A stretch of DNA of 64,000 nucleotides from Williamsia phyllosphaerae (GCF_014635305.1 NZ_BMCS01000001.1:1-64000); one strand, 5' to 3'; positions 25,110 to 35,749 are shown, counted from the first letter of the stretch. A program made the numbers and translations. The notes: generated by a model not told the origin, from the letters alone.

Positions 25110-26299
25110 TGGACCTCACCTTCGACGACGACACCGAGTCCTTCCGCGCCGAGGTCCGGTCCTGGCTGGCCGCCAACGTGCCGAGTTCCCCGCTGCCGTC
25201 GATGGATTCGGCGGAGGGCTTCGAGGCGCACCGCGCATGGGAACAGACGATGGCCGATGCGCGCATGTCGGTGGTCAGTTGGCCCGAGGAGTTCGGTGGA
25301 CGCGACGTCGGACTGCTGCACTGGGTCGTCTTCGAGGAGGAGTACTACCGCAGCGGCGCCCCCGGACGGGTCAGCCAGAACGGCATCTTCCTGCTCGCCC
25401 CAACTCTTTTCGAGCACGCCCATCCCGACCAGCTCGCCCGGATCATGCCGCGGATGGCGCGGGCGGACGACATCTGGGGGCAGGCGTGGAGCGAGCCCGA
25501 GTCCGGCAGCGACCTCGCGTCGCTGCGCTCGACGGCCGTACGCACCGACGGCGGATGGTTGCTCAGCGGACAGAAGACGTGGAGTTCGCGGTCGAGTTTC
25601 GCCGACTGTGGCTTCGGACTGTTCCGCAGCGACCCGAACTCGTCCCGCCACAAGGGACTCACGTACTTCATGTTCGACCTGCGCGCCGACGGGGTGACCG
25701 TGCGACCGATCAACCAACTCGACGGTGAACCCGGATTCGCGGAACTGTTCCTCGACGACGTGTTCGTCCCCGACGACCCGGACCGTCCCGGTGATTCGGG
25801 CGTGATCGGCGAGGTCGACAACGGGTGGCGGATCGCGATGAGCACCGCCGCCAACGAACGCGGCCTGTCGCTGCGCTCCCCCGGTCGTTTCCTCGCCACC
25901 ACCGACCGGCTGCTGGCGCTGTGGGCCCGGGCGGACAAGAACGGGACGGCCGGCGAGGCGCTCGGCTCGCGTGTCGCCGACGCCTGGATCGGGGCCCGCG
26001 CCTACGAGTTGTCGACCTGGGCCACGGTCAGCCGTCTCGCCGAGGGCGGGCAGCTCGGGATGGAGTCGTCGATCAACAAGGTCTTCTGGTCGGAGTGGGA
26101 CATCGCCACCCACGAGACCGCGTTGGACCTGCTCGGCGCGGACGCCGAGATCGCAGGCCCATCGCACGACGACCCTGCGGGCGGGTGGATGGACGGGTTC
26201 CTGTTCTCCCTGTCCGGCCCGATCTACGCGGGCACCAACGAGATCCAACGCAATGTCATCGCCGAGCGTCTGCTCGGACTACCCCGGGGCGACCGATGA
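25109..26299 (+). CDS. Acyl-CoA dehydrogenase (FadE), first of three
   Basis: A 396-residue protein from the ATG at 25109, overlapping the hydratase stop by one base. It has the ACAD signatures WSEPESGSDLASLRS (FAD binding) and YAGTNEIQRNVIAERLLGLP at the C-terminus. Acyl-CoA dehydrogenases of sterol pathways often work as alpha2beta2 heteromers made from adjacent genes. This full-length subunit followed by two shorter ones fits that plan. The stop overlaps the next start by four bases. Confidence 0.9.
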   Translation: MDLTFDDDTESFRAEVRSWLAANVPSSPLPSMDSAEGFEAHRAWEQTMADARMSVVSWPEEFGGRDVGLLHWVVFEEEYYRSGAPGRVSQNGIFLLAPTLFEHAHPDQLARIMPRMARADDIWGQAWSEPESGSDLASLRSTAVRTDGGWLLSGQKTWSSRSSFADCGFGLFRSDPNSSRHKGLTYFMFDLRADGVTVRPINQLDGEPGFAELFLDDVFVPDDPDRPGDSGVIGEVDNGWRIAMSTAANERGLSLRSPGRFLATTDRLLALWARADKNGTAGEALGSRVADAWIGARAYELSTWATVSRLAEGGQLGMESSINKVFWSEWDIATHETALDLLGADAEIAGPSHDDPAGGWMDGFLFSLSGPIYAGTNEIQRNVIAERLLGLPRGDR

Positions 26300-27288
26300 G
26301 ATTCCTGCTCGAGACCGAGCACACCGACCTCGCGAACAGTATCGACTCGATGTTGACGCGCGCCGACCTGCCCGCGGTCGTGCGGTCCTGGAACGACGGG
26401 GACCGCGGCCCCGGACTCGCGGTGTGGGCGCGACTCGCCGACACCGGCGTGACGGCCCTGCTGATCGACGAGGCGTCGGGCGGGTTCGGCGCCGGCGCGC
26501 TCGAGATGGTCGTCGCCGCCGAACAACTCGGCCGACACTGCGTTCCCGGTCCGGTCGCCGAGACCATCGGTGCGGTGCCGACCCTGCTCGCCGGCACCGA
26601 CCGCACCGACCTCCTCGAGGCACTCGTCGCGGGCGAGTTGGCGACGCTGGCCGTCCCCGACGCCGTTCCCTACGCCGCCGACACCGAGGCCGCGACCCAC
26701 CGACTGCTGCTCGCCGGGACCACCCTGAGCACGGGTGAGGTGGTGACCACCCACGCCTCGGTCGACCGGGCCCGCACGGTGTCGGTGCTCGCACCCGCCG
26801 ACACCGTCGCCACCGACATCGACGGCTCGGCCGCGTTCGACCACGGCGCCCTGGCCACCGCCGCGCAACTGCTCGGACTCGCCTCGCAGATGCTCGCCCT
26901 GTCCGGCGCGTACGCCATCTCGCGCACCCAGTTCGGCCGACCGATCGGATCGTTCCAGGCCATCAAGCACCACCTCGCCGATGTCGCCATCGCCGTGGAG
27001 ATGGCACGCCCACTGGTCCACGGGGCCGCCCTGGCGCTCGACGGCGCGGTGCCCCCCGGCGGCGATGCGTCGCGCGACGTGTCGGCGGCCAAGGTCGCGG
27101 CGGGCCAGGCCGCCTACCTGGCGTCGCGCGTCGGACTGCAGACCCTCGGCGCGATCGGCTACACCCAGGAACACGACCTGTCGCTCTACCTGACCAAGAC
27201 ACGCGCGCTGCTCACCGCCTGGGGCACCCCGGCGCTGCATCGCGATCGCGTCCTGCGATCGGTCACCGCACCCGTGGGGGCGCCGTGA
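26296..27288 (+). CDS. Acyl-CoA dehydrogenase-like subunit (FadE), second of three
   Basis: A 330-residue protein, short for the family. The N-terminal domain is diverged. The C-terminal helical domain keeps AISRTQFGRPIGSFQAIKHH and LQTLGAIGYTQEHDLSLYL, typical of the partner subunit in heteromeric FadE enzymes. It is coupled by four-base overlaps to both neighbours, which supports a fixed stoichiometry complex. Confidence 0.85.
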   Translation: MRFLLETEHTDLANSIDSMLTRADLPAVVRSWNDGDRGPGLAVWARLADTGVTALLIDEASGGFGAGALEMVVAAEQLGRHCVPGPVAETIGAVPTLLAGTDRTDLLEALVAGELATLAVPDAVPYAADTEAATHRLLLAGTTLSTGEVVTTHASVDRARTVSVLAPADTVATDIDGSAAFDHGALATAAQLLGLASQMLALSGAYAISRTQFGRPIGSFQAIKHHLADVAIAVEMARPLVHGAALALDGAVPPGGDASRDVSAAKVAAGQAAYLASRVGLQTLGAIGYTQEHDLSLYLTKTRALLTAWGTPALHRDRVLRSVTAPVGAP

Positions 27289-28391
27289 CCTCCCCCGTGA
27301 TCACCTCACCCGGCATCGACACCGAGGACCAGGCGGACCTGCGGGGTGCGGTCCGCGACGTGCTGCGGCGCCACGGTGACTCCGCGGCGCTGCGGTCGGC
27401 GATGGCCGCGACCCCGCGCTACGACCGGACGCTGTGGAGTGCGCTGGCCGAACAGATCGGTGTCGCGGCGCTGGCCATCCCGGAACGCTTCGGCGGCGTC
27501 GACGCGTCGCTGATGGAGTCCCACGTCGTGCTCGAGGAACTCGGACGGACGTTGAGCCCGGTGCCCATGCTCGGGTCGGCGGTGCTCGCCGCGCAGGCGG
27601 TACTGCTCTCCCGCGACGACGAGGCGTGTGAGCGGGTGCTGCCCGCCATCGCGGCCGGCGAATCCGTCGCCGCACTGTGCTGGGCGGACGCGACGGGCTG
27701 GGACGAGCCCGGTGTGGGCGCCGACGGCGGTCTGCTCACCGGCACCGCCCACTACGTGCTCGACGCCGAGTACGCGGACGTGCTGATCGTCGTCGCACGT
27801 TCGGGCGGGCACGTGACTCTGCACGAGGTGTCCCCGGATGCCGACGGTGTGGTCGTGACCGCGCTGCCCACCATGGACCCCACCCGGCCGCTGTCGTCGG
27901 TGAGTTTCGAGGAGACACCGTCGCAGACGATCGCCGCGCCCGCCGACCTCCTGCGCCGCCTGCGGACGGTCGCGGCGGTGGCGTTGTCGGCCGAACAGGT
28001 CGGGGCCGCACGGGCCGTGCTCGACCAGACCGTCGAGTACACCTCGTCACGACGACAGTTCGGGCGGGTGATCGGCTCGTTCCAGGCCCTCAAACACCGG
28101 ATGGCCGACATGTACGCGTTCACCGAGACCGCGCGATCGATCTCGTACGCGGCGGCCGGTGCGCTCGCGGCCGACGATCCGGACACCGACGAACTGGCGG
28201 CGGCCGCCCGCGTCTACTGCTCACGGATGAGTGCCTCGGTCGCCGGCGAGGCGGTCCAGTTACACGGCGGGATCGGCATCACGTGGGAGCACGACGTCCA
28301 GCTGTATTTCAAGCGCACCCACGGCGCCGCACAGCTGTTCGGTCAACCGTCGTCGTCGATGGACTCGCTGGCGCGTGCCGCGGGCCTGTGA
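27285..28391 (+). CDS. Acyl-CoA dehydrogenase-like subunit (FadE), third of three
   Basis: A 368-residue protein starting at a GTG that overlaps the previous stop. It has IPERFGGVDASLMESHVVLE near the N-terminus, then YTSSRRQFGRVIGSFQALKH and LHGGIGITWEHDVQLYFKR in the C-terminal domain. It is the last gene of the KstR2-type operon. Which subunit pairs with which cannot be told from sequence alone. Confidence 0.87.
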   Translation: MTSPVITSPGIDTEDQADLRGAVRDVLRRHGDSAALRSAMAATPRYDRTLWSALAEQIGVAALAIPERFGGVDASLMESHVVLEELGRTLSPVPMLGSAVLAAQAVLLSRDDEACERVLPAIAAGESVAALCWADATGWDEPGVGADGGLLTGTAHYVLDAEYADVLIVVARSGGHVTLHEVSPDADGVVVTALPTMDPTRPLSSVSFEETPSQTIAAPADLLRRLRTVAAVALSAEQVGAARAVLDQTVEYTSSRRQFGRVIGSFQALKHRMADMYAFTETARSISYAAAGALAADDPDTDELAAAARVYCSRMSASVAGEAVQLHGGIGITWEHDVQLYFKRTHGAAQLFGQPSSSMDSLARAAGL

Positions 28392-28460
28392 CGCGCCGAC
28401 GGTGACGGCATATCCCCGCGGTGGGTACGTGCAGTCGGCCGGAGTACTACCATCCGACTG

Positions 28461-29693
28461 ATGAGTGACCGGTCGAGGACGCGTGGCGGCCCAGCCGGAA
28501 ACTATCTCGATCCGGCCGCGGTCAGCCCGGTGTTGAACACCACCCTCGAGCTCGCCGCCACGGCGGCCGGATATCCCGTCGCACTCCTGCACATCCTCGA
28601 CGACCAGAATCAACACGTCCTCGCGGCGTACGGGATCGAGGGGCTCGTCGGGGCGGTCACCGATCGCCAGTCCACGACGTGCAAGGAAGTCGTCGACACC
28701 GGTCGGCCACTGGTGATCACCGACGCATCGCAACCCGGGATGGATCCGTCGCTGACGGCACCGCTCGTCGCCGCCGGCATGCGCACGTACGTCGGGGTGC
28801 CGCTGTTCAGCCGGGAACACACCGCCATCGGCACCCTGTGCATGACCGACACCGTCGGACACGACATCGGTCCCGAGGACGTGCAGATCCTGCAGAAATA
28901 CGCCAAGGTCCTCGAGGAGCAACTCGAGTTGCAGCGCGACCGGACCGTCACCAGCGACGCGTACTCGATCGAGGAGATCGTCGACGCCATGTCGCGCGAC
29001 GAGATCCGACCGTGGTTCCAGGCCATCGTTGATCCGCGCACCCGGCGGACCCACGGGTACGAGGCGCTGTGCCGCTGGCTGCACCCGACCGACGGCGTCC
29101 TGAGCCCGGCACGGTTCCTCCCCACAGTTCGCAGCACCGACATCATGCTCGACCTCGATCTGCAGGTCCTGCGGCAGGCCATGGCGATGATGCTCGAATA
29201 CGACACCACCGGCGAACCCACCGTGCTGCACGCCAACATCGACGGCGCACACCTCATCCGGCCACAGCGGATCGAGATGCTCACCGCGGCGATCACCGAG
29301 AGCGAGTTCCCGACCGACCGGCTCCGCATCGAGCTCATCGAATCGGCCACCCTCGACGACACGGTTGCCGCACAGGCGATCTCGACGCTGCGGTCGATCG
29401 GCGCACACATCGTCATCGACGACGTCGGTCGCGGGTGGTCGTCGTTGAGCCGGATGGTCACGTGGCCCATCGACGGGTTCAAGATCGATGCGTCACTCAC
29501 GTCCGGTCTCGGTACGCGGGTCGTCGACCATCTGCTGACCGGCCTGATCGAGCACGCGGACGCCAACGACCTGGTGGTGATCGCCGAGGGCATCGAGACC
29601 CCCGACCAGGTCCGCTCACTGGTGGCGCTGCAGTGTCCCCTCGCGCAGGGGTATCACTTCCAGGTGCCGCAGCCCGACCCACGTCCGGCCTAG
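28461..29693 (+). CDS. GAF-EAL domain protein, putative c-di-GMP phosphodiesterase
   Basis: A 410-residue cytosolic protein. A GAF sensor domain occupies about residues 20-160 (CKEVVDTGRPLVITDASQP, and YVGVPLFSREHTAIGTLCMT). An EAL domain occupies about 175-405. Catalytic-type residues remain: YEALCRW, the Glu of IELIES, the Asp pair of IDDVGRGWSSL, the Lys of FKID and AEGIET. The usual DDFGTGYSS is altered to DDVGRGWSS, so activity is likely but may be reduced or regulatory. There is no GGDEF domain. It is separate from the FadE operon by 69 bases. Confidence 0.88.
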   Translation: MSDRSRTRGGPAGNYLDPAAVSPVLNTTLELAATAAGYPVALLHILDDQNQHVLAAYGIEGLVGAVTDRQSTTCKEVVDTGRPLVITDASQPGMDPSLTAPLVAAGMRTYVGVPLFSREHTAIGTLCMTDTVGHDIGPEDVQILQKYAKVLEEQLELQRDRTVTSDAYSIEEIVDAMSRDEIRPWFQAIVDPRTRRTHGYEALCRWLHPTDGVLSPARFLPTVRSTDIMLDLDLQVLRQAMAMMLEYDTTGEPTVLHANIDGAHLIRPQRIEMLTAAITESEFPTDRLRIELIESATLDDTVAAQAISTLRSIGAHIVIDDVGRGWSSLSRMVTWPIDGFKIDASLTSGLGTRVVDHLLTGLIEHADANDLVVIAEGIETPDQVRSLVALQCPLAQGYHFQVPQPDPRPA

Positions 29694-29710
29694 ACACCTC
29701 ACCGGGCCGG

Positions 29711-30862
29711 TCAGGCCTGGGGCACCAGACCCTCGAACTCGGCGTCGACCATTGCGTCGTCGAGACCGAAGTCGGACAGCGAATACCGGTGTGCCGGTCT
29801 GCGATCGCCGGATTTGCTCTCGGCGTCCATGGTCGTCATCGCAGCGCGCGCGTCGTCGGTGAACGGCGCACCGAGCGCGGTGTAGACGCGCTCCACCGTA
29901 CCGATCGGGTCGTCCCGCAGTTCGGTGAAGTCGACGTCGACGAACTGGTCCGGGTTGTACCGTGACCGCGCCTCGGTGAAGGCGCGCAACCCCCGGGACC
30001 ACAGTTCGAGCTGGGTCCGACCGACCTTCTCGCCGACGAACGTCGTCGACCACCCGTCGGTCGCGCTCTGCGCGAGCGAACACATCGACCCGATGATGGT
30101 CCGCGGCGGTCGGTGCGTCTGGATGATCAGGGCGTCGGGGTACACCGACATCAACTCGTCGAGGGCGAACAGATGGCTGGGGTTCTTCAACACCCACCGC
30201 TTGCCCGGGTCGTTCAGACCGATCAGCTGAAGGTTCTTGCGATGCCGCGCATAGGCGTTCGTCCAGTCCTGCTGGGCGAGCCATCGCGAATACGACGGCA
30301 GGTAGGCCAGCGACTCATACGAGATCGACTTCATCGTCTGTCGGAGCAGCTGCCAGCATTCCTCGACGTCGTCGGCGCTCATGTAGTGCAGCCCCATGAA
30401 CTCGGGGTTGTCCACGTGGTGCTGCTCGAGACCGCTGTTGATCTGTTGGAAGACAGGATTGGCCTCCCACGTGTCCCGCGGGGGCCGCGGTTGCGGGAAC
30501 TCGGCCAGCCACATCTCGAGCCCCTGATGCGACGGGTCGGCGGTCAGCAGGCGGTGCAGAGCGGTGGTCCCGGTGCGCGGTAGCCCGGTCACGAAGATCG
30601 GCCGTTCGACGGCCACGTCGGCGTATCCCGGGTTCGCCTTCCAGGACGCCTCGCTGAGCAACCGTGCGACCAACGCCCCGCGGAGGAAGAACCGGAACAT
30701 CTTGCTGCCCAGTTCGGTCAGACCGGCCTCGTCGACGTAGGAGTCGAGCAGGACCTGCAGCCCCTCGGTGTAGTCGTCGGTCCCGAAGTCGTCCAGTCCG
30801 CACGCCTTGGTCGCCGAGGCGTGGAGATCGGCGACCGTTCCGACGCTGGTACGTCCTGTCAT
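29711..30862 (-). CDS. Sulfotransferase-family protein in the KstR region
   Basis: A 383-residue protein with a PAPS-binding loop (TGLPRTGTTALHRLL near residues 93-107) and a later KNPSHLFALDELMSVYPDA segment typical of the family. AAGGAG lies 8 bases before the ATG. It is the last gene after hsaA-hsaC-hsaB-DUF1214-SDR. In M. tuberculosis the block Rv3531c-Rv3529c has the same DUF1214, SDR, sulfotransferase order and is KstR-controlled (from memory). The PAPS-making operon lies nearby. The sulfate acceptor, perhaps a sterol intermediate, is unknown. Confidence 0.82.
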   Translation of the reverse strand: MTGRTSVGTVADLHASATKACGLDDFGTDDYTEGLQVLLDSYVDEAGLTELGSKMFRFFLRGALVARLLSEASWKANPGYADVAVERPIFVTGLPRTGTTALHRLLTADPSHQGLEMWLAEFPQPRPPRDTWEANPVFQQINSGLEQHHVDNPEFMGLHYMSADDVEECWQLLRQTMKSISYESLAYLPSYSRWLAQQDWTNAYARHRKNLQLIGLNDPGKRWVLKNPSHLFALDELMSVYPDALIIQTHRPPRTIIGSMCSLAQSATDGWSTTFVGEKVGRTQLELWSRGLRAFTEARSRYNPDQFVDVDFTELRDDPIGTVERVYTALGAPFTDDARAAMTTMDAESKSGDRRPAHRYSLSDFGLDDAMVDAEFEGLVPQA

Positions 30863-30894
30863 GGGAAGAACTCCTTGTCCGGTGACCGGGTCGG

Positions 30895-31710
30895 TCAGTT
30901 GTGGTACTCACCGCAGTTGACGTCGAGGGTCTGACCCGTGATGGCGCTGGCCCACGGGGACGCGAGGAACACCACGGCGCGGGCGATCTCATCGGGTTCG
31001 GGCAAGCGCTTGAGGTCGGACTTCGCCGCGGTCTGCGCGTACACGTCGTCCGCGCTGATGCCGTACTTCTTCGCGACCTCACCGAAGTACCACTTGAGCT
31101 GGTCGTCCCAGATGTAGCCCGGCAGAATGCTGTTGACGCGGATGCCCTGGTCACCGAGTTCGGTGGCCAGCGACTCCGACATGGCCAGCAGGGCCGCCTT
31201 GGCGAGCTTGTAGCTGCCGTATCGCGGTTCGGAGTGCCGGACCACCATCGAGTTGATCATCACGATCGAGCCGTCCGTGGCGGCCAACGCCTCGGTGAAG
31301 GCCTTCGTCATGCGCAGGCCACCGAGGATGGTGAGGTCGAGACTGGAGCTGATGTGGCCGAAGTCGGTGCGCGCCAACGGCTTCATCGACGGCAGCGCGA
31401 ACGCGTTGTTGACCAGGGCGTCGACCCGACCGTAGGCCGTCAGCGCCGCGTCCACGAGTCGGTCGACGTCGGCGTCGGCGGTGATGTCGGTGGGGACGAC
31501 GATCGCGTTCCCACCGGCCGCGGTGATCTCGTCGGCCACCGCACGCAGCCGCTCCTCGGTGCGCGCCGCGAGGACCACCGAGGCACCGGCGGCCGCGGCC
31601 TGCAGGCAGATCGATCGGCCCAGTCCGGGCCCGACCCCACCGACCACGACTACCTTGTCGGCCAGTAGTGGTCCCGAGGTCCCTGCGGCCGAACTCACCT
31701 GGGCGGTCAT
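30895..31710 (-). CDS. Short-chain dehydrogenase/reductase
   Basis: A 271-residue SDR with a glycine-rich nucleotide loop (VVGGVGPGLGRSI), VNNAFA in place of NNAG, the catalytic set S-Y-K (MINSMV, then YGSYKLAKAAL) and a C-terminal TGQTLDVNCGEYHN. The ATG overlaps the stop of the DUF1214 gene by four bases. An oxidoreductase acting on a hydroxyl or keto group of a sterol-derived compound is inferred from the operon. Confidence 0.87.
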   Translation of the reverse strand: MTAQVSSAAGTSGPLLADKVVVVGGVGPGLGRSICLQAAAAGASVVLAARTEERLRAVADEITAAGGNAIVVPTDITADADVDRLVDAALTAYGRVDALVNNAFALPSMKPLARTDFGHISSSLDLTILGGLRMTKAFTEALAATDGSIVMINSMVVRHSEPRYGSYKLAKAALLAMSESLATELGDQGIRVNSILPGYIWDDQLKWYFGEVAKKYGISADDVYAQTAAKSDLKRLPEPDEIARAVVFLASPWASAITGQTLDVNCGEYHN

Positions 31711-32927
31711 CCGAGCATCCTCTGCGCGAATGCCCGCTGCCGCGTCGCGATCCGATCCCGCCATCCCGCGTCGTCGATCCGATTGTGGTCGAGGTGCGGG
31801 AGGTGCTGTGCAACCTCGTCGAACCCGACGACCACGGCGGTGGGGCCGTCCTGCGGCCCGACGGGCGCGGAGACGCGTTGCCATCGGAACTGCATGATGC
31901 CGTGGGTGCGACCGGTTGTCTCGATCCAGTTGGCGACGTGCGGGTCTCGTCGGGAGACCACCATCCGGATGAGTCCGTCCGGATCGACCTGCGCCTGCGC
32001 GGTGTTCAGACTCGTCTGGTGGTGCACGTAGTCCAGCGAGATGTACCACATGCTGCCGAGTTGGAATCCCTGGTACGGCGCAGTTGATCTCGGGACGGTG
32101 ATGATCATGGCCTGGTCGTCGCTGAGGTCGAAGTGGCCGACCGAGGAATACTGCGTCGACAGTCCACCGGGGGTGAGCCGGGGTTCGGTGAAGGTGTTCA
32201 CCGGCTTGTCGAGATAGAACCACTTCGGGAAGTTGAACCACGTGTTGATGCGCGAGAGCAGCATCTTGCCCGCGACGCGGTAGCGCTTGGTCAGCACGTC
32301 GAGATCCGGTTCGTCGGCCGGCGTCCCGACGGTGTCGGTGCGCTCGATGGTGATCGAGCCCTTGCGTTCGGCGGTCCAGTCGCTGAACACCTCGCGCACG
32401 GCGAGGGTGGTGGCGCCCTCGGCGAGGACGAAGTAGTTCGGGCCGGCGTCGTCGCGGGGTGGGCCGAAGCGCAACCGGAACGATCCGTCGGCGTCGATGT
32501 CGAGGCGCCGGTCGTCGAACGCGTCGTCCCCGCCGGGCACCTTGTCGGGGTTGTAATCGCCGGTGATCACCTGGAAGCTGAGATCGGTTGTGCTGCCCCG
32601 CACCCCGGTGACCAGGTACTCGGCACCCGCCTCGATGTCGGCGCTGTAGTAGAGGGTGTCGGGGTTGTCGAGACCCATCTTCGTGTACGGGCCGGTCGAC
32701 GTCGCGAAGAAAGGGTGGGTCCTGGCGCGGGCCCACGCGAGTTGCATCACGGCGTGCACGCTCTGGCCGAGGTAGCTGTACCCCTCGGCGAGGTCGGTGT
32801 CGGAGCGGATGAACTCGGCCGAGGCGATCAGGCGCTCGGCCTCGGCGATCGCCGCGGTCAGTGGGGCGGTGATGTCGGTGACCGGGATGGGCGTCCGACT
32901 GTCGGAGAGCTCACTGCTCACAGCCAT
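31707..32927 (-). CDS. DUF1214-domain protein
   Basis: A 406-residue soluble protein. The C-terminal half carries the DUF1214 pattern (GFQLGSMWYISLDYVHHQTS, followed by DGLIRMVVSRRDPHVANWIE). It overlaps the hsaB stop by ten bases and the SDR start by four. Rv3531c of the mycobacterial KstR regulon is of this type (from memory). No reaction is known. Confidence 0.8.
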   Translation of the reverse strand: MAVSSELSDSRTPIPVTDITAPLTAAIAEAERLIASAEFIRSDTDLAEGYSYLGQSVHAVMQLAWARARTHPFFATSTGPYTKMGLDNPDTLYYSADIEAGAEYLVTGVRGSTTDLSFQVITGDYNPDKVPGGDDAFDDRRLDIDADGSFRLRFGPPRDDAGPNYFVLAEGATTLAVREVFSDWTAERKGSITIERTDTVGTPADEPDLDVLTKRYRVAGKMLLSRINTWFNFPKWFYLDKPVNTFTEPRLTPGGLSTQYSSVGHFDLSDDQAMIITVPRSTAPYQGFQLGSMWYISLDYVHHQTSLNTAQAQVDPDGLIRMVVSRRDPHVANWIETTGRTHGIMQFRWQRVSAPVGPQDGPTAVVVGFDEVAQHLPHLDHNRIDDAGWRDRIATRQRAFAQRMLG

Positions 32928-33490
32928 GTGTCGCCTCCGGTCCAGGTGAGGAAGTCGTCGAGTTCGGCCTGGGCCGGTGTGACCCGCGGATGCTCGGTGG
33001 ACAGGTACCCGCCGCGGTAGAACAGCAATGGCTTGTCCTGCAGCATCTCCCCGAGCGTCGTGACGCGTCCGATGGCGATCAGGTGGTCACCGCCGTCCTC
33101 GACACGCTCGACGGTGCACTCGGCCCAGGTGATGGACCGTCGGATGACCGGGAGACCCGCGGGCGAGGGATCCCACTCGATCGAGGCGAACTTGTCGGTG
33201 CCGGGGGCGCCGAAGGTCGCGCTCACGTCCTGCTGATGGTTGGAGAGGATGTTGACGCAGAAGTTGCCCGCGGCCTCGATGATCTTCCAACTGCGCGAGG
33301 TCTTCTGGGGGCAGAACAGGACCAGGGGCGGATCGAGCGACAGTGCCGCGAACGACTGGCAGGCGAACCCCGCCGGCGCGCCGTCGGCGTCGATGGTCGT
33401 GATGACCGTGACGCCGGTGCAGAACTGGCCCATGGCCGTTCGGAACTGGCGCGAGTCGAAATCCGTCGTCCCACTCGAGACGTAGGCCAT
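32918..33490 (-). CDS. hsaB: Flavin reductase subunit HsaB of 3-HSA hydroxylase
   Basis: A 190-residue flavin-reductase-domain protein (FRTAMGQFCTGVTVITTIDA; FACQSFAALSLDPPLVLFCP). It supplies reduced FMN/FAD to HsaA for hydroxylation of 3-HSA in sterol A/B-ring degradation. The ATG at 33488-33490 lies one base after the hsaC stop. The pairing with HsaA is certain from context. Confidence 0.92.
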   Translation of the reverse strand: MAYVSSGTTDFDSRQFRTAMGQFCTGVTVITTIDADGAPAGFACQSFAALSLDPPLVLFCPQKTSRSWKIIEAAGNFCVNILSNHQQDVSATFGAPGTDKFASIEWDPSPAGLPVIRRSITWAECTVERVEDGGDHLIAIGRVTTLGEMLQDKPLLFYRGGYLSTEHPRVTPAQAELDDFLTWTGGDTWL

Positions 33491-33491
33491 G

Positions 33492-34472
<981 letters not shown>

Positions 34473-34554
34473 TCAGACCATCGTGTCCGTCTGACCGCGC
34501 AGCGACCTCAGAGCAGTTGCCCTTCAGCCGCGGAGCGGGTCAGACCATCGTGTC
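34473..34554. repeat. Duplicated 15-bp copy of the hsaA 3' end
   Basis: TCAGACCATCGTGTC occurs at 34473-34487 and again at 34540-34554, where it encodes the last residues and stop of HsaA (DTMV-stop on the minus strand). The upstream copy sits in the hsaA-hsaC gap. It looks like a recombination scar. Confidence 0.7.
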
Positions 34555-35721
34555 ACCGATCGGGATGCCGAACTCGCCGTTGGCGAAGGCCTGGTAGGCC
34601 CGCTCGGCGTCGTTGGCGGCGTGCACGCGACCGGCGTGCGCGTCGCGCCAGAAACGCTGCAGCGGTTGATCGCTGTCGAGCGCACGGGCGCCCGCGGCCT
34701 CGAAGAGACGGTCGATCGCGGAGATCGACCGCGACGACGCACGCACCTGATCGCGACGGGCACGCAGGCGGAGTTCCATCGGGACCTCCTTGCCGGCCAG
34801 GATGAGGTCGTACTCGTCCTGGACGTTGCCCGAGAGCTGTCGCCACGCGGCGTCGATGTCGCTGGCCGCCTCGGCGATACGCACCTTGCCGAACGGGTCG
34901 TCCTTGGCCTTCTCGCCGGCGTAGGCGGCGCGGACGCGCTTGCCCTGCGCCTCGACGTGGGCGGCGTAGGCGCCGTAGCCCATGCCGACGACCGGTGTCG
35001 AGATGACGGTGGGATGGATGGTGCCCCAGGGCATCTTGTAGACGGGGGCGGTGTTGACCTCGAGGCCCGGCGACGTGCCGGTGGCCATGGCGCGGAAGCT
35101 GAGCATGCGGTGCGACGGGACGAACGCGTCCTTGATCACCAGCGTGTTCGAGCCGGTGCCCTTGAGTCCGGAGACGTGCCACACGTCGCGGATCTCGTAA
35201 TCGCTGCGCGGCAGCAGGTAGCTGACGAAGTCGACGGGCTTGCCGTTCTTGAACACCGGGCCACCGACGAACGTCCAGTCGGCGTGGTCGCAGCCCGACG
35301 ACCAGTGCCACTCACCGTTGACCTTGTATCCACCGTCGACGACCTCACCCATGCCCATCGGGGCGTAGGACGATCCGATGCGCGTGCTGGGGTCCTTGCC
35401 CCAGACCTCTTCCTGGGCCTGCTGCGGGTACAGGGCGAGGTGCCAGTTGTGGATACCGAGGATCGAGGAGACCCATCCGGTGGATCCGCAGGCGCTCGCG
35501 ATGCGGCGCACGGCCTCGTAGTAGGTCACCGGGTCGACCTCGTAGCCACCCCACTGGGCGGGCTGCACCAGCTTGAAGAAGCCGACCTCGTCGAGGCTCG
35601 CGATGGTCTCGACCGGGATGCGACGCTGGTCCTCGCACTCCTGCGCGCGCTTCTCCAGTTCGGGGAGCAGGGCGCTGATCCTGTCGAGGACCTCGGTGCC
35701 GACCTCACTGCGCTGTGACAT
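34540..35721 (-). CDS. hsaA: 3-HSA hydroxylase oxygenase subunit HsaA
   Basis: A 393-residue flavin-dependent monooxygenase of the acyl-CoA dehydrogenase fold (LVQPAQWGGYEVDPVTYYEA; FVPSHRMLSFRAMATGTSPG). It hydroxylates 3-HSA using flavin reduced by HsaB. The start ATG at 35719-35721 matches the family N-terminus MSQRSEVGTEVLDRI. It is divergent from kshA with KstR-type sites in the 213-base gap. Confidence 0.94.
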   Translation of the reverse strand: MSQRSEVGTEVLDRISALLPELEKRAQECEDQRRIPVETIASLDEVGFFKLVQPAQWGGYEVDPVTYYEAVRRIASACGSTGWVSSILGIHNWHLALYPQQAQEEVWGKDPSTRIGSSYAPMGMGEVVDGGYKVNGEWHWSSGCDHADWTFVGGPVFKNGKPVDFVSYLLPRSDYEIRDVWHVSGLKGTGSNTLVIKDAFVPSHRMLSFRAMATGTSPGLEVNTAPVYKMPWGTIHPTVISTPVVGMGYGAYAAHVEAQGKRVRAAYAGEKAKDDPFGKVRIAEAASDIDAAWRQLSGNVQDEYDLILAGKEVPMELRLRARRDQVRASSRSISAIDRLFEAAGARALDSDQPLQRFWRDAHAGRVHAANDAERAYQAFANGEFGIPIGDTMV

Positions 35722-35749
35722 GTGCGTAACTCCCAATTCGTCGCTCTGG

